DNA from: UKL13-2 sp038236905
GTDB lineage: Bacteria; Pseudomonadota; Gammaproteobacteria; Burkholderiales; Usitatibacteraceae
Direction of reading: 5' to 3'
Assembly: GCA_038236905.1 (NCBI GenBank)
Contig: JBBRZG010000084.1
Coordinates: 1 to 16,819, forward strand
Length of the DNA: 16,819 nt
Shown here: one piece after another, positions 16,171 through 16,819 of the stretch
How the letters are laid out: each line of letters starts with the position of its first letter
Numbering within the stretch: position 1 is the stretch's first letter
The notes under the pieces: model-generated
Databases searched by the model: none
Told to the model about the DNA's origin: nothing
Seen by the model: the letters and a program-made list of their open reading frames with translations, nothing else
Made by a program: the position numbers and the translations under genes

Positions 16171-16310
16171 GGTTTAACCTTTTTCTGAACCTTGTTTAAC
16201 CGCATGCGTAACAGCACAATCTCACCAATGATCGCCAAGGCGACCGCGCCGAACGAACCCCATACGTAAAATGCGCGTTCGCCCATTGAGAAAAATTCAT
16301 TCCAGTTCAT
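16167..16310 (-). CDS. ccmD: Small haem exporter protein CcmD
   Basis: A 47-aa gene between ccmC and ccmE. The protein starts MNWNEFFSMGERAFYVWGSF, continues with one membrane helix (about 13-35) and ends in a basic tail (RMRLNKVQKKVKP), the standard CcmD plan. CcmD helps release holo-CcmE from the CcmABC complex. The ATG at 16310 has AGGAG 8 bases upstream and overlaps the ccmC stop; its own TGA overlaps the ccmE start. Both junctions are 4-base ATGA overlaps. Confidence 0.93.
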   Translation of the reverse strand: MNWNEFFSMGERAFYVWGSFGAVALAIIGEIVLLRMRLNKVQKKVKP

Positions 16311-16819
16311 GCGCGTGCTCCTGACATTTTAAGTGACGCTGTGCCGTGCAAATTCGCCACCCACGCGGCTTCGCGTTCACGCTCCAAGATAATCGAACGT
16401 ACCCGCCACAGCACAACCGCAATGGCGTAGGCCCAACAAGCGAAGGTCATGAGCAGCATCGGTATGCGCATGGTGGGATCCATGCTGGAACCGGAAGTTG
16501 CGACCGAGTACCCTTGGTGCAAGGTATTCCACCACTTTACCGAAAAATAAATGATCGGTACATTCACCGAGCCGACAATCACCAACAATGCACCCGCCTT
16601 GTCAGCACGTTTTTTGTCGTCGATGGCATTGATGAGCGCCAGATAGCCAACGTATAAAAACAACAAAATCAGGGTTGACGTCATCCGCGCATCCCACGCC
16701 CAATACGTACCCCAGGTGGGCTTGCCCCACAGCGCACCGGTCCATAACGCCAGCACGGTGAACATCGCGCCGGTGGGTGCCAGTGCCTCGATCATCATCG
16801 ACGAGAGCCGGGTGTTGAA
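16307..16819 (-). CDS. ccmC: Haem transporter CcmC, C-terminal part (5' end outside window)
   Basis: The frame is open to the right edge, so about 170 of the usual 245 or so residues are visible and the first transmembrane part is missing. CcmC presents haem to CcmE through its WWD domain, seen here as WGKPTWGTYWAWDARMTS (residues 31-48 of the visible part). The second periplasmic haem-ligand histidine is in KWWNTLHQG (visible His101). Membrane helices flank these. The ATG codons at 16798 and 16795 are internal, not the start. ccmA and ccmB are expected beyond the right edge. Confidence 0.95.
   Translation of the reverse strand, partial: FNTRLSSMMIEALAPTGAMFTVLALWTGALWGKPTWGTYWAWDARMTSTLILLFLYVGYLALINAIDDKKRADKAGALLVIVGSVNVPIIYFSVKWWNTLHQGYSVATSGSSMDPTMRIPMLLMTFACWAYAIAVVLWRVRSIILEREREAAWVANLHGTASLKMSGARA

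Overview
The window is chromosomal DNA from a betaproteobacterium. Three things point that way: a partial 16S rRNA gene with Burkholderiales/Nitrosomonadales-like sequence, the typical betaproteobacterial rrn leader with a GTTCTTTAAAAATT boxA, and a System I (Ccm) cytochrome c maturation operon in the usual order. I cannot fix the order or family by eye. No tRNA, CRISPR array, complete insertion sequence, integrase or phage gene was found.

Layout. Positions 1-1174 (minus strand) hold the 5' three quarters of 16S rRNA. Its leader, boxA and a strong promoter lie just behind tyrS (1586-2791, minus), so tyrS is followed immediately by an rRNA operon. Divergent from tyrS across a short region with two dyads is a membrane-anchored M23 murein endopeptidase (2915-4243), followed by a class V aminotransferase-fold protein that looks like a cysteine desulfurase without its catalytic Cys (4328-5575). 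A gene-poor stretch (5576-6076) with a long inverted repeat and a small upstream ORF leads to a SnoaL/NTF2-like protein (6077-6469). A minus-strand nfeD-qmcA membrane pair (8024-6541) follows. A secreted alpha/beta hydrolase with an extra C-terminal module (8364-10187) is transcribed away from it.

From 10378 to the end everything is on the minus strand. Read in the transcription direction from the right edge: ccmC (cut by the window), ccmD (47 aa), ccmE, ccmF, ccmG and ccmH. The ccmC/D/E genes overlap by 4 bases and ccmF/ccmG are 4 bases apart, so this is one operon for loading and covalently attaching haem to apocytochrome c. After ccmH, where many betaproteobacteria carry ccmI, there are instead a small HEPN-fold protein with an RNxxxH ribonuclease-type motif (11634-12086) and an exported protein of unknown function with an Ig/transthyretin-like N-terminus (10378-11499).

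Those two genes look more AT-rich than the operon. They are bounded on one side by an AAATGCTG repeat cluster and on both sides by copies of an 11-base motif in opposite orientation. This block is the least ordinary part of the window. It may be an acquired module, but the evidence is circumstantial, and the rest of the window is conserved housekeeping DNA.
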